Below, piece by piece: positions 5,976-14,804 of a stretch of 64,000 nt of DNA. The DNA comes from Polynucleobacter sp. MWH-Berg-3C6. Its GTDB lineage: Bacteria; Pseudomonadota; Gammaproteobacteria; Burkholderiales; Burkholderiaceae. The stretch's first letter is position 1. Every line of letters begins with the position of its first letter. The position numbers were made by a program, and so were the translations under genes. The stretch covers positions 1-64,000 of the forward strand of contig NZ_JACVPN010000005.1 of the NCBI RefSeq assembly GCF_018881855.1, read 5' to 3'. Below the pieces are notes generated by a model. It was not told the origin of the DNA and made no database searches. It saw only the letters and a list, made by a program, of their open reading frames with translations.

Positions 5976-7282
5976 TGGCAAACACGCCTAAAGACCTATT
6001 TGTCTTTGCAAATCTTGATGGTGAATTTGTGCCAGCAGGACAGCTACAAGTAGATGAGGAAGGCTCAAGACTTATTGCCTCTTCATTTGCTTATGGCTTG
6101 CGTTACTTAGATAGGGGCAACGCACAGGAAATTGATCCTGTCGCCCTTAGCCTTAAAAATAAAAGTGGGATCAAAGGCAAACGTCTCGTTCCACCAAATG
6201 GCCTAGAAGCTTTTGGCGGAATTCGGGATGCCGCTCCTGATTCTTGGGGAAGAAGAGTTATTGAAGCTAGGCTGAAGGTGCCAGCCAATAGCCTACCAGA
6301 ATCAACCTACCTTCTTGAGGCTGGTAGCGATCGCATTGGGGCGTTAGATGTTCGAGCCTCCTTAGATCAAGAAGAGCGCCCTGCACATGAAAGTATTCAC
6401 AATCTATCTTACGTACTAGAGGGTGCGCAAAAGATTGAGGCTGGCTTACCAGTTTCCGAAGCACTATCCAGAATTTTGATTGTGGGTAGCGGCCTAGGAG
6501 GTATGCGCCCAAAGGCAAGTGTGCGTGATGATGACAACATTTTATGGATGGCAAAGTTCCCAGGCAATACTGATGGAGTCTTAGATGTACCGAGTATTGA
6601 ATACGCCACCCTCAAACTTGCAGAATTGGCTGGCCTCAATGTAGCTCAAACTCAATTAGAGCAAGTCGGCAAGAAAAAGGTATTGATGGTCAAACGCTTT
6701 GATCGCTCTTGGACTGCTGCAGCTCGTTCAGTAGAAATTCGTCATCATGTGGTTAGCGCCCTCACACTCGTTGCTTGCCACGAATCGGAGTCCAATACAA
6801 AAAGCTATATGGATATTGCAGATGCCATACGCAGATATTGCCTAGTTCAAACAGTCAAATCGGATGTTGAAGAACTATATGCACGCATGATCTTTAATCT
6901 TTTTGTCAGTAACGATGATGATCATCTACGCAATCATGCATTCTTATGGAGCCATGCACTTAAAGGCTGGAGCCTGAGTCCACTCTATGACGTGATGCCT
7001 CATGCAGTCATTGCAAGTGAGCGTTATCAACATCTAGGTGTTGGACCACAAGGTAAATTAGCCACACTAGATAATGCCTATGGTGCCAAAGAGCGCTTTG
7101 GCCTATCTGCGCAGCAAGCAAGCGACATTATCGATCGTGTATGGCGAGTAACTAGGCAATGGAAAACACACTTTGAAAGCCTTGGAATTGCTGCAGATCA
7201 AATCGAAGAAATCTCTCTAGCCTTTAGGCGTATCGATGATATTTGCAGCCCTGAATTAATCAAGACCCTAGCTAAAAACTAA
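5975..7282 (+). CDS. hipA: HipA-like serine/threonine kinase toxin
   Basis: At 435 residues it has the usual HipA length. It has an N-terminal couple-hipA domain (about 1-120), then the kinase fold. Visible motifs are the glycine-rich loop GSGLGGMRPKA (171-181), whose serine corresponds to the autophosphorylation region of HipA; the ATP lysine in WMAKFP (K194); the catalytic loop SNDDDHLRNHAF (312-323), with the aspartate/asparagine pair; and the metal aspartate in SPLYDVMP (D339). E. coli HipA phosphorylates glutamyl-tRNA synthetase and causes dormancy; the target here is unknown. No truncation or missing key residue is seen, so the toxin should be active. It converges on the metallophosphoesterase gene, 30 bases away. 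Confidence 0.9.
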   Translation: MANTPKDLFVFANLDGEFVPAGQLQVDEEGSRLIASSFAYGLRYLDRGNAQEIDPVALSLKNKSGIKGKRLVPPNGLEAFGGIRDAAPDSWGRRVIEARLKVPANSLPESTYLLEAGSDRIGALDVRASLDQEERPAHESIHNLSYVLEGAQKIEAGLPVSEALSRILIVGSGLGGMRPKASVRDDDNILWMAKFPGNTDGVLDVPSIEYATLKLAELAGLNVAQTQLEQVGKKKVLMVKRFDRSWTAAARSVEIRHHVVSALTLVACHESESNTKSYMDIADAIRRYCLVQTVKSDVEELYARMIFNLFVSNDDDHLRNHAFLWSHALKGWSLSPLYDVMPHAVIASERYQHLGVGPQGKLATLDNAYGAKERFGLSAQQASDIIDRVWRVTRQWKTHFESLGIAADQIEEISLAFRRIDDICSPELIKTLAKN

Positions 7283-7311
7283 GCTCTCATTATGAAGCGT
7301 ATGGTGGGTAA

Positions 7312-8079
7312 CTAGATTTCAACAATAAGCGATGGATTAAATTCTGGGTTTTCGGCGTGGTTAGATCGAACATAACCGCGAGGATTACAAACCACCCTAG
7401 TGCCATTCATTTCATAATCGCAGGAATCATGCGTATGCCCATGAATCCATAGAGACATCTTGCCAAAGAGGTGCGCCAACTCCGAAGAAAAGCAGGCGGA
7501 CAATAAATCTTGCTTATAGCGCTCTGCAACTGAGCCCATTGAGGGTAGGTGGTGCGTAACCACCACTGTCTTGCCATCAAATGGTCTCTCTAGCTCCTGC
7601 TGTAGCCAAGCCAATGATTTTTCATGTAATTGAATCGATTTTTTCGGGGAAAAATTTCTTCCTCCATCGCGTATTGCTCTAAAGTCATTTAAGTAAAGCT
7701 CGCCATACGATAAGCATTTAGACTTCAGATCCTGACCAAATAATAAAAAGTCAGTCCATAACGTAGCTCCCAAGAAGCGGATGGGGGCATTTGATTTTGG
7801 ATCCTGCAGTTGCAGCACATCATCATCTAGAAAATGAATTCCGTTCTCAGTGGATGCGTTCCTCATCCGTTCAATGGCGTGAACACGCTGGGAACCATAG
7901 AACTCATGATTGCCAGCCACATAAATAATCTCTTGATTCGGAAACGATTTTCTAGCCCAAGTTATACCCTCGGAGCGCAGGCTAATATCACCGGCCAGGA
8001 CAATAACATCTGCCACATTCAATGCAGGTGAAAAGTCGGCAAATTCTAAATGCAAATCACTTAGTACATGAATTTTCAT
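7312..8079 (-). CDS. Calcineurin-like metallophosphoesterase
   Basis: The ordered metal-binding motifs of the superfamily are all present: DLHLE (8-12), AGDIS (29-33), GNHEFYG (about 56-62), THHLPS (around 175) and GHTHDS (around 214). The 255-aa soluble protein is therefore a two-metal phosphoesterase. Relatives include cyclic-nucleotide, nucleic-acid and protein phosphatases, and the substrate cannot be read from sequence. There is no signal peptide, so it acts in the cytoplasm. It has no clear ribosome site. It lies between hipA and a divergent exonuclease in a cluster of toxin-like genes, where it might remove a nucleotide or phosphate modification; that is speculation. Confidence 0.88.
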   Translation of the reverse strand: MKIHVLSDLHLEFADFSPALNVADVIVLAGDISLRSEGITWARKSFPNQEIIYVAGNHEFYGSQRVHAIERMRNASTENGIHFLDDDVLQLQDPKSNAPIRFLGATLWTDFLLFGQDLKSKCLSYGELYLNDFRAIRDGGRNFSPKKSIQLHEKSLAWLQQELERPFDGKTVVVTHHLPSMGSVAERYKQDLLSACFSSELAHLFGKMSLWIHGHTHDSCDYEMNGTRVVCNPRGYVRSNHAENPEFNPSLIVEI

Positions 8080-8171
8080 AATTTAGATATGTCGCCATGA
8101 TGATCTTGATATTGAGATCTAGTGTAGTCAATAAATTAACCATGACGTCCTACAAGGAATTGGGCTTGGCA

Positions 8172-8200
8172 TTGACGTTAGCCTTGGGGGACTCTACATT
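8172..8200 (+). promoter_or_regulatory. Promoter of the exonuclease gene
   Basis: TTGACG (8172-8177), a 17-base spacer and TACATT (8195-8200) lie about 35 bases before the start codon. The short leader has no clear Shine-Dalgarno sequence. Confidence 0.55.
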
Positions 8201-8234
8201 ATCAACACACTACTAAAAACCGTGTTCATCAAAA

Positions 8235-8840
8235 ATGCATCAAGAACAAAACTATTTCTCGCTTGATTTAGAGCTCAATAATGCTCAAGATAATTCCACA
8301 GTAAATCCAAAGATCATTCAAATAGGGTTAGCAGTCGGAAACTACCATGACTATGTCAATCAATCCCTATCTACGTATAAATGGTTCTTAGATCCTCAAG
8401 AGCCTATTTTTGAGTTCATCACCCAATTAACGGGCATTTGCAATCAGGATATTTCTGACTATTCAGTTCCACATGAACAAGTAGCTAAAGAAATTGGGGA
8501 AATTATTACTACGCGTAATTGCTTTGTTAATCCCATTACCTGGGGCGGTGGCGATTCACTTGAACTGAAATCTGAATTTAAAGATCGAGGTATCAGCTTT
8601 CCCCATTTTGGTCGTCGCTGGATCGATGTCAAAACTTGGTATAGCCTGCACATGCTTGCCATGGGCAAAAAACCCAGTGGCGGTCTATCCTCAGGTCTGG
8701 GTTCTTTTAAGCTTCAATTTGAAGGCAGTCCACATAGAGCAGATGTTGATGCTCTCAATACCTTGAGGCTTTTCTTTGAAATCCTTCACAGGCACAATCG
8801 GATATATCAACTGGTAAACGATGCCAAGGCCTTGAAATAG
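8235..8840 (+). CDS. DEDD-type 3'-5' exonuclease
   Basis: The protein follows the DnaQ/RNase T exonuclease pattern. The first metal pair is in SLDLELNN (about residues 9-16, D-x-E), the middle aspartate in WGGGDSLELKSEF (about 103-115), and a C-terminal HRADVDALNT provides the H-x4-D motif of the DEDDh subgroup (about 167-176). At 201 aa it is essentially the catalytic domain alone. It should trim single-stranded DNA or RNA ends. The start at ATG 8235 is the first in frame; no strong ribosome site is seen, though a good promoter sits 35 bases upstream. Placed between a phosphoesterase and a Fic gene, it may serve defence or phage DNA metabolism. Confidence 0.8.
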   Translation: MHQEQNYFSLDLELNNAQDNSTVNPKIIQIGLAVGNYHDYVNQSLSTYKWFLDPQEPIFEFITQLTGICNQDISDYSVPHEQVAKEIGEIITTRNCFVNPITWGGGDSLELKSEFKDRGISFPHFGRRWIDVKTWYSLHMLAMGKKPSGGLSSGLGSFKLQFEGSPHRADVDALNTLRLFFEILHRHNRIYQLVNDAKALK

Positions 8841-8883
8841 CCGTGTCTATATACCTAAAAATAGGGTTATTTTGATTCTATTC

Positions 8884-8929
8884 GCACTTTTGTTGACATT
8901 AAACTATAATATATGCATAGTTGTTGACA
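8884..8929 (+). promoter_or_regulatory. Repeat pair flanking the -10 of the second fic gene
   Basis: GCACTTTTGTTGACA (8884-8898) and GCATAGTTGTTGACA (8915-8929) are 31 bp apart. Between them lies a perfect TATAAT (8905-8910) with only a weak -35. A protein binding both copies would cover the promoter from either side. The same 15-mer and the same 31-bp spacing occur at 5363/5394 and 10447/10478. Confidence 0.65.
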
Positions 8930-8951
8930 TTAATGGATAAATTGAGACCCT

Positions 8952-10451
8952 ATGAACACTTCCGTTGACCAGCTGCCCCTCTTGCTTTTTAGTTCGAGAG
9001 AAGACAAAACCAATGCCCAGAGAATTTCCCGCTTGGCTAGATCTGGTCGTTTGCGTCAAATTTATCGCGGCATTTACACCAGCGATCTCACCAGCCCGCT
9101 CGAGCAAATCATTCGGCCAAATTGGCGGCAAATTACCGAATATCTTTATCCAGGCTCCGTAGTAGCTTACCGCTCTGCTCACCTTTGCAAACCGGATGAT
9201 AGTGGGAATATATTTTTGGTGTCTGGCAATAGAGCACGTCAAATAGCATTTCCAGGGTTGACTCTAAATATCTTGCCAGGTCCTGCTGCAGTTCAATCGC
9301 ACAAAGATTCGCTAAACGATACCCCGTATGGAAAACTCTTTATATCCTCGGAGGCTAGGCGGTTACTGGAGAACCTCTATAGCCGAAAAGGCTCAGATCT
9401 TCGCACTATGGGTCGCCCTTGGGTTGAGTCTTATTTAAGTAAGCTATGCACCATTCGTGGTGAACATAAGCTCAATGCACTGCGTGATGACGCTAAAGCT
9501 ATTGCCCCTGAATTAGGTCTAGAGGTTCAATTTAAAACACTAAACACGATTGTTTCGGCCTTAATGCAAACCGGTAAGGCTCGCTCTTTAAGGGCAGCTG
9601 ATGCATTAGCGCGCGCAGCTGGTAAACCTTATGATCCTGATCGCATTGAGATCTTCGAAACTTTGTTTTCTGCATTAAGAAAACCTTTTCCCATCATTGA
9701 AGATCAGGCAAAAACTGGTAAAAGCGCCTTTAATTTCGCATTCTTTGAATCGTACTTTTCGAACTACATTGAAGGAACTACATTCACCGTCGAAGAGGCC
9801 TCCGAGATTATTTTCGATGGGAAGATGATTCCAAAACGAAATGAAGATTCGCATGATGTATTGGGTACCTTTAAAGCAATCATGGAGCAGCCCTTTCGCT
9901 CTAAGCCCCCAAAAGATGAAGATGATTTCTTAGCGTGGCTTTTGCAATGTAACCTCCAAATACTCTCTAGTCGTCCAGATAAAAATCCAGGCGAATGGAA
10001 AGAGCAAACTAACCAAGCGGGCAATACCATTTTTGTTCACCCAGAGCTTGTAAAAGGTACTTTGCGCGAAGGATTCAAGCGCGTCGCTTTACTAGAAGAC
10101 CCTTTTGCGCGCGCATTGATGGCGATGTTTGTTATTACTGAAGTACACCCATTTATGGATGGTAACGGCCGAACTGCGCGCCTAACGATGAATACCTACC
10201 TAACTCAACATTACGCCTCTCGCATCATTATTCCCACAGCTTATCGTGAGGAATATTTACTGCCATTAAAAGCGCTGTCTCAAAATAATGATCCCGATCC
10301 TTTCATTCGATCCATGACTCGTGCATGGCGTTGGACTGCTGGATTTGATTATTCGAACTTCCCGAATCTTTGGGAAAAAATGAAGGTTTGCAACGCATTT
10401 ACAGACAACCCTTCACAGTATCAATTGCTTGATCCTCACGATATAAGCTAA
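8952..10451 (+). CDS. Fic-domain protein with an AbiEi-like N-terminal winged helix (499 aa)
   Basis: The N-terminus (about 20-45) contains RISRLARSGRLRQIYRGIYT, the signature of AbiEi-type antitoxin winged helices, in which 'G-l-r-i-rGvY' closes the DNA-binding wing. The Fic domain follows: the inhibitory motif SNYIEG (270-275) is a perfect (S/T)xxxE(G/N), and the catalytic motif HPFMDGNGRTAR (399-410) is complete. The protein should be a self-inhibited AMP-transferase that binds DNA, probably repressing its own promoter through the repeat pair flanking the -10. It is distinct in sequence from the first Fic protein outside the motif. Start ATG 8952 has only a weak GAG upstream. A second repeat pair begins at its stop codon. 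Confidence 0.88.
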   Translation: MNTSVDQLPLLLFSSREDKTNAQRISRLARSGRLRQIYRGIYTSDLTSPLEQIIRPNWRQITEYLYPGSVVAYRSAHLCKPDDSGNIFLVSGNRARQIAFPGLTLNILPGPAAVQSHKDSLNDTPYGKLFISSEARRLLENLYSRKGSDLRTMGRPWVESYLSKLCTIRGEHKLNALRDDAKAIAPELGLEVQFKTLNTIVSALMQTGKARSLRAADALARAAGKPYDPDRIEIFETLFSALRKPFPIIEDQAKTGKSAFNFAFFESYFSNYIEGTTFTVEEASEIIFDGKMIPKRNEDSHDVLGTFKAIMEQPFRSKPPKDEDDFLAWLLQCNLQILSSRPDKNPGEWKEQTNQAGNTIFVHPELVKGTLREGFKRVALLEDPFARALMAMFVITEVHPFMDGNGRTARLTMNTYLTQHYASRIIIPTAYREEYLLPLKALSQNNDPDPFIRSMTRAWRWTAGFDYSNFPNLWEKMKVCNAFTDNPSQYQLLDPHDIS

Positions 10452-10492
10452 GTTGTAGACCAAATAGGGCTATATCTGCTGTTTTGTAGACA
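10447..10492 (+). repeat. Repeat pair immediately downstream of the second fic gene
   Basis: GCTAAGTTGTAGACC (10447-10461, overlapping the stop codon) and GCTGTTTTGTAGACA (10478-10492) are variants of the motif upstream of this gene. They have exactly the same 31-bp spacing and a TATATC in the interval. The fic gene is thus bracketed by like-oriented repeat pairs. A related sequence in inverted orientation (TGTCTACATGCC) follows at about 10526-10537. Confidence 0.55.
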
Positions 10493-10530
10493 AAATGAGG
10501 TGCTTATGGTGCCTAAAGACATTTCTGTCT

Positions 10531-10557
10531 ACATGCCACTGATTTTGAGTGGCATGT
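10531..10557. terminator. Hairpin between the convergent fic and scaffold genes
   Basis: ACATGCCACT (10531-10540) pairs perfectly with AGTGGCATGT (10548-10557) around a 7-base loop. It sits 14 bases beyond the stop of the leftward scaffold-like gene and 80 bases after the rightward fic gene. There is no good T-tract on either side, so it is a plausible but not classical bidirectional terminator. Confidence 0.5.
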
Positions 10558-10570
10558 AATTCAGACCTAT

Positions 10571-11785
10571 CTATATCCCCATATTGCCTAAATGCTGGGC
10601 AATCCGATCCATCGGGTTTTCGGAGCTAGCCAGTGGCGCACCTAAGGTGGATGTTCGCGCCCGAATAGGTTGAAGTGTCTGCAGTGGCGTGATCTTTGCG
10701 TTGGCGAAGCTAGGCTCTGGCATCCCTATTGAGTCGTAGATGGATTCAATCGTAGATTGCCATTGCTCTGGTTTATTGGTTTGCACAAACACCTGCATGT
10801 AAAACGGATCAGTTAAATACTTGTAAAAGCATTGAGCCTTAGCTGAATGATCAATCTCATCTTCTCGAGAGTTTAAGTATTTGATGATTTGATGCTTAGC
10901 CTCTGAGATTAGTTCGGCAGGTTTCTTCTGCTTGGTAGTGAGCGCCATAGTGTTATCAACAAATTGACTCTCGATCTCATATTTACGTATGACATCTTGC
11001 AAGCTGACCACCTTAACTTGTAAATCTTCAACTTGCTTTTCTAGATCTCGCTTTTCATTAATGATCTTTTGGATCCGTTCGCAGCCACGCTTTGACTTGA
11101 TGTCGCCAGAGGCTTCTTCATTAGGCTTGTTATTGTTCTCGGGGCTCGAATCCTCAGCTCCAGGGTTCAACACCCGATTGATGAATTCTTCTGCGCTTTC
11201 AGTCTGAATGGCTGGCTGTGGGAGTACATCTACAGTGATGGCAGCTGGTGCAGGCAATAACTCTCCCAGGTCATGGGCTTGTGGTGCTGTCTTATCTGCT
11301 GAAGCGGGCATAAAGGACGGCACATGCACCTCGCCCTTTACTGGCGAAAATATAGACTCAGGCTCTAGAGCTTCTGACTCCTCTTCTAATACTTCGCCCT
11401 CATCAATATCCTCAGATAGCTTGGCAAGAGATGCATTAGGGGTCTTACTTAAATCATCTAGCAAGTTGGTTGCTTGGCTCCGACTCTGGCTCTTACGTTC
11501 CGCCTTTTGTGTTTGTTGTATTTGAGCGCTAATCTGAGCGCTACGCTCCTTATCCAATTGAGCTTCTGCCTGCCTAGCCTTTGCTTGCGCTATCAATTCA
11601 AGTGCGCGCTCTTCCCTTGCCTTATTGCGCCTGGCGGCGCTCTCGGCTGCGTGCTTCTCATAGGCTTCTTTTTCAAGGCGCTCGCGCTCTTTCTTGGCCT
11701 CTCTATCCTGCACTCTTTGAATTGAGCCACCCTTGCTTAGTACCTCCGACTTAAAACCTTCGACCTCATTTGCTACTTGCGTCAT
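10571..11785 (-). CDS. Putative phage scaffolding protein (404 aa)
   Basis: No sequence family is recognised. The call comes from composition and position. The protein is highly charged, with a long helical/coiled-coil N-terminal third (repeated KxxExxRxxEEKA patterns over about residues 20-105), an acidic and Pro-rich middle, a second coiled coil (EKRDLEKQVEDLQVKVVSL, about 245-265) and a short folded C-terminal part. Scaffolding proteins of head-assembly modules look like this, and the gene directly follows the portal, overlapping it by 20 bases. ATG 11785-11783 is preceded by AGGAG. The capsid gene that should come next is displaced by about 7 kb of other genes. A tail-fibre or structural accessory role is the alternative. 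Confidence 0.55.
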   Translation of the reverse strand: MTQVANEVEGFKSEVLSKGGSIQRVQDREAKKERERLEKEAYEKHAAESAARRNKAREERALELIAQAKARQAEAQLDKERSAQISAQIQQTQKAERKSQSRSQATNLLDDLSKTPNASLAKLSEDIDEGEVLEEESEALEPESIFSPVKGEVHVPSFMPASADKTAPQAHDLGELLPAPAAITVDVLPQPAIQTESAEEFINRVLNPGAEDSSPENNNKPNEEASGDIKSKRGCERIQKIINEKRDLEKQVEDLQVKVVSLQDVIRKYEIESQFVDNTMALTTKQKKPAELISEAKHQIIKYLNSREDEIDHSAKAQCFYKYLTDPFYMQVFVQTNKPEQWQSTIESIYDSIGMPEPSFANAKITPLQTLQPIRARTSTLGAPLASSENPMDRIAQHLGNMGI

Positions 11786-13727
11786 TGCCTGTCTCCTCTT
11801 TTAATAAGTTGCTGCTGCAATTCATTTCAGCGTTTGTCTTTTGCTTTCGCTCCGAAAACCAATTCATTCCTAAATTTGAGTCGTCATCGCGTGACCATCC
11901 CTCCGCTTGCTTTTCTACATTCGGTATAAATAGATTTGAATCGATACGATCGTCATATCGCAAGAGAGTCTCTTGTAGGAGATTACGGATATGCTCGTAA
12001 TCCATTCCTCTTGCTTGCAGGTTTTGCATCTGGATTGATAGATTCGCAATCATGGGCAGAACCTTGAGCCAGCTCTCTTTATCTTCTATGCCATCAGGTG
12101 CGCCGGTAGTGCCCGCCCGAATGCGTAAATCCACCATGTCAAAGATTCGATCTTTGGTAAGTTCTGGCCAGTCGTAGGTTTTCTCCATGGTCATGACTAG
12201 TTCGCCATTGATCATGGTGGTCTTAGTACTTGGTGGCCCCATGTAGCGCTCTACCTGCTCTTTGGTGAGTTCCTGCAAAAGAACTTGGGCGCTGTATTGC
12301 GCTATCTCTTGCAGCCAATCTTCGATCTGGTCTTTGAATTCAAATATGCGCCCGGATAAGGCTCTTTGCAGAATATTGGCCTCGGTAGCCGTCTTGGGTC
12401 TTACTACTGTGGAGCGCGCAGCATCTTGAAGGCCCGTAACTTGCTCCCAGTCATAACGCACTGCACTGGTGTCATAGACGATGGGGTCTATCTTGGGGTG
12501 ACCTCTAGGAATAATGACTTGGTTAAGTGGCTTGCCTTCGGTATCGATAATCGTGATCTCGCCGAATCTTGAATCTGAGTGCTTTTTGATGGTCTTTTCA
12601 TTGATATCAGCAGAGGCTACCCATCCCGGTATACAGAGGTCGCGATGTTGATTGAATCGATCTCTTGCTTCGTTGTGTTCATCTTGCAAGCGCTCGGTTA
12701 GGTCAACTAGGCTTGGGCCTACGAATTGACCATCTACTACTTGGTATGGCAATAAGAAGAATGGGTACCAGCGCTCTCCTGCTCTGGGTGGTGAATAAGG
12801 TTCGCGTAGCCATTCTGTCGCGCCTTCCACCATCGTATAGACACGCTGGGTAGATCTATCCCAGATCTCCAGTACTGCGATTTGCTGATCATCGGTCACA
12901 AGGCCTGAACCAGCATTCATTTGCATTGAGGCTAGGCGCTTGGCTTTTTTATGAGATGGTTCACCTTGACCTGGTTGGTAGATCTTGGCATTAGCAAGGT
13001 TCTTTTTGTAGAGTGCTTCTGCTTGACCGCGCTTCATAGGAATGATTTGGCAGATCCAGTCAGCATCGGTGTAGTCCCAGAACTCACAGACTGAGGGGTC
13101 AATAAGAAGATTTTCCGTAAGAACTCTATCGATTACTAAGCCTTCGGCAGATTGCACTTCTGATTGCTCCTGAAGCGACTTGATGAGCTCCTCTAGCTCC
13201 GCCCTCTTGGCATCATGATGATGGGCCTGGTCATCGTCATGGAGATCTCGAACCAAGTCTTCTATGGCCAGAAGGTTTTCTTGTGCATCGTTGATGCGAC
13301 CCTGGATATATGAATCCTTGCTTGGGTCCCGCTGATACATCACTTTGAGAATGCCGAAGCTACAGGTCAGCGCTGCCCTTACGGTGGACTTGGCTCGATT
13401 CTTTAATTGGGCATGTTCAAGTGCTCTATTGGTGACTTTGTCTAGTGTTTTACAGAAGAGCTTGATATCCGCGCCCGAGTGGGTTGGGGTTGTTGAAATT
13501 TCTGGATTGCGAGCGTAGACATTGGGAAGGACTGCTGAGATGGTGCCGTGTATGAGGTTAGCCCTCAGACTATAGAAGTCTTTGCCAGTAGGGTCGGCAT
13601 TCCAGTTAAAGCCGGCCACTGTATTGCGATTGTGTCTTACACGCTTATGAAAGGTTGCCCAGTGAGCGCGCGCATGTGTGATGCGGGCGGTCCATTTTTG
13701 CTGGAGAGCTCTTGAGTCTTGGGGCAC
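11766..13727 (-). CDS. Phage portal protein (653 aa)
   Basis: Size and sequence fit the large portal proteins of podovirus-like prophages. An N-terminal helical region includes DFYSLRANLIHGTISAVLPN, typical of the portal entry segment. A central part has LTENLLIDPSVCEFWDYTDA and WYPFFLLPYQVVDGQFVGPS. A clip/stem region with GLQDAARSTVVRPKTATEAN precedes a C-terminal domain. Portal rings form the DNA channel of the head and bind terminase during packaging. The only start in frame is GTG 13727, just after an in-frame stop, with AGGA unusually close to it. The gene overlaps the scaffold candidate, but its normal upstream partner, terminase, lies 12.9 kb away across non-phage genes. Confidence 0.8.
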   Translation of the reverse strand: MPQDSRALQQKWTARITHARAHWATFHKRVRHNRNTVAGFNWNADPTGKDFYSLRANLIHGTISAVLPNVYARNPEISTTPTHSGADIKLFCKTLDKVTNRALEHAQLKNRAKSTVRAALTCSFGILKVMYQRDPSKDSYIQGRINDAQENLLAIEDLVRDLHDDDQAHHHDAKRAELEELIKSLQEQSEVQSAEGLVIDRVLTENLLIDPSVCEFWDYTDADWICQIIPMKRGQAEALYKKNLANAKIYQPGQGEPSHKKAKRLASMQMNAGSGLVTDDQQIAVLEIWDRSTQRVYTMVEGATEWLREPYSPPRAGERWYPFFLLPYQVVDGQFVGPSLVDLTERLQDEHNEARDRFNQHRDLCIPGWVASADINEKTIKKHSDSRFGEITIIDTEGKPLNQVIIPRGHPKIDPIVYDTSAVRYDWEQVTGLQDAARSTVVRPKTATEANILQRALSGRIFEFKDQIEDWLQEIAQYSAQVLLQELTKEQVERYMGPPSTKTTMINGELVMTMEKTYDWPELTKDRIFDMVDLRIRAGTTGAPDGIEDKESWLKVLPMIANLSIQMQNLQARGMDYEHIRNLLQETLLRYDDRIDSNLFIPNVEKQAEGWSRDDDSNLGMNWFSERKQKTNAEMNCSSNLLKEETGNDASSK

Positions 13728-13865
13728 ATCCTATTTATAGATGGCTCGCTCTTTGCTCGTGGATTTATTCTGGATAAATATTAGTAGGTCAGCTATAGGA
13801 TTAAGAGCAGACATCCTCATGTCAAAATCTAACAGGCAGAGAACGACCCATAGGAGACATCGCCA

Positions 13866-14804
13866 TTAAAAAGGAATAATCAATTCTTCCATTACATAGT
13901 GATAAAAGTAGTTGGGCCCAAGAAACCCTGCCATCTTACCGTAACCTGCTCGAGTCTTAAAGTAATAGTCATTTGAAGCAACAGGGCTGGTTGCTGCGAA
14001 CTCATAAAGCTGTGTAGTGGTGCTAGGGTCTTGATTAACTGTTTGTCGTCCAACGCCCGCTGTTCCACTAAGCATCCATCCCGAAATTCGTTTTCTTGCG
14101 CCAAACGCAATCATTGTCTCGTTATAGGTTGATGGGTTGAAGTAATTATTAGCAACATTAGTATTGGTATCCCTATATTGGCGATAACGCAGTTGCGCTG
14201 TTAGCCCGTAGTCTGGCACTAGGTCATATATGAGTTTTGCTTTGACTATTGGCCTAGTATTGGTATCAGAGAAATACATATTAGCACCCATCACAACAGC
14301 CGATAAACGCTCAAGAATTTTTTGCTCAACACTCACGCCACCCAGGGTGTAATAGATGCCGTTGTTTAAAGAGTTTTGTGTCTCGACTCTATCTCTGTTA
14401 ACCATGACTTCTGCTTTTGTAGAGTCCGTTACACGAAATCCATAATTACTATCGGTAGTAATTAACTTATGGCCATTCTCTAAGTTATAGCCAATATTGG
14501 CGTTGTAACCTAAACCTGTTCTTGGATTAATAGCTTTAGTTAGTAATGTATAAACCTCTGCTGAAGAGTCCCAGCCACCTTGGGTGAAATAATTATGCTG
14601 ATAGCTAATGCCTGTATATTTTTCCCCATGCTCATACAAAGGCAAAAATCCCGCGTTGTATTTGTAGGTTGAAAAGCCTTCGCTATCTGAAGCAATATAG
14701 GCATTAGGAGCAGATATTGCCATTTTAGAAGCAGGCTGCTCCTCTGCATTAGCGGTAAGTAAGGCAATCATTAAAAACCACCCTAGCCTATGAAAATTTT
14801 TCAT
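13866..14804 (-). CDS. Outer-membrane beta-barrel protein, probably for exopolysaccharide export (YaiO/PgaA-barrel-like)
   Basis: A signal peptide is clear (MKNFHRLGWFLMIALLTANA, then EEQ). The mature part of about 290 residues alternates polar and aromatic residues in the manner of a barrel (for example GYNANIGYNLENGHKLITT and GLTAQLRYRQYRDT) and ends in aromatic/hydrophobic residues (ELIIPF). Start ATG 14804 overlaps the stop of the glycosyltransferase gene in ATGA, so the products are probably made together. Small barrels paired with a family-2 glycosyltransferase (YaiO with YaiP in E. coli, or the PgaA barrel with PgaC) are linked to surface polysaccharide. The family is uncertain; the location is well supported. 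Confidence 0.72.
   Translation of the reverse strand: MKNFHRLGWFLMIALLTANAEEQPASKMAISAPNAYIASDSEGFSTYKYNAGFLPLYEHGEKYTGISYQHNYFTQGGWDSSAEVYTLLTKAINPRTGLGYNANIGYNLENGHKLITTDSNYGFRVTDSTKAEVMVNRDRVETQNSLNNGIYYTLGGVSVEQKILERLSAVVMGANMYFSDTNTRPIVKAKLIYDLVPDYGLTAQLRYRQYRDTNTNVANNYFNPSTYNETMIAFGARKRISGWMLSGTAGVGRQTVNQDPSTTTQLYEFAATSPVASNDYYFKTRAGYGKMAGFLGPNYFYHYVMEELIIPF

Noticed and set aside
10571..13727. Possible diversity-generating retroelement, as in some portal-bearing Bordetella-type phages
   Set aside because: No reverse transcriptase, template repeat or variable repeat is visible in the window.
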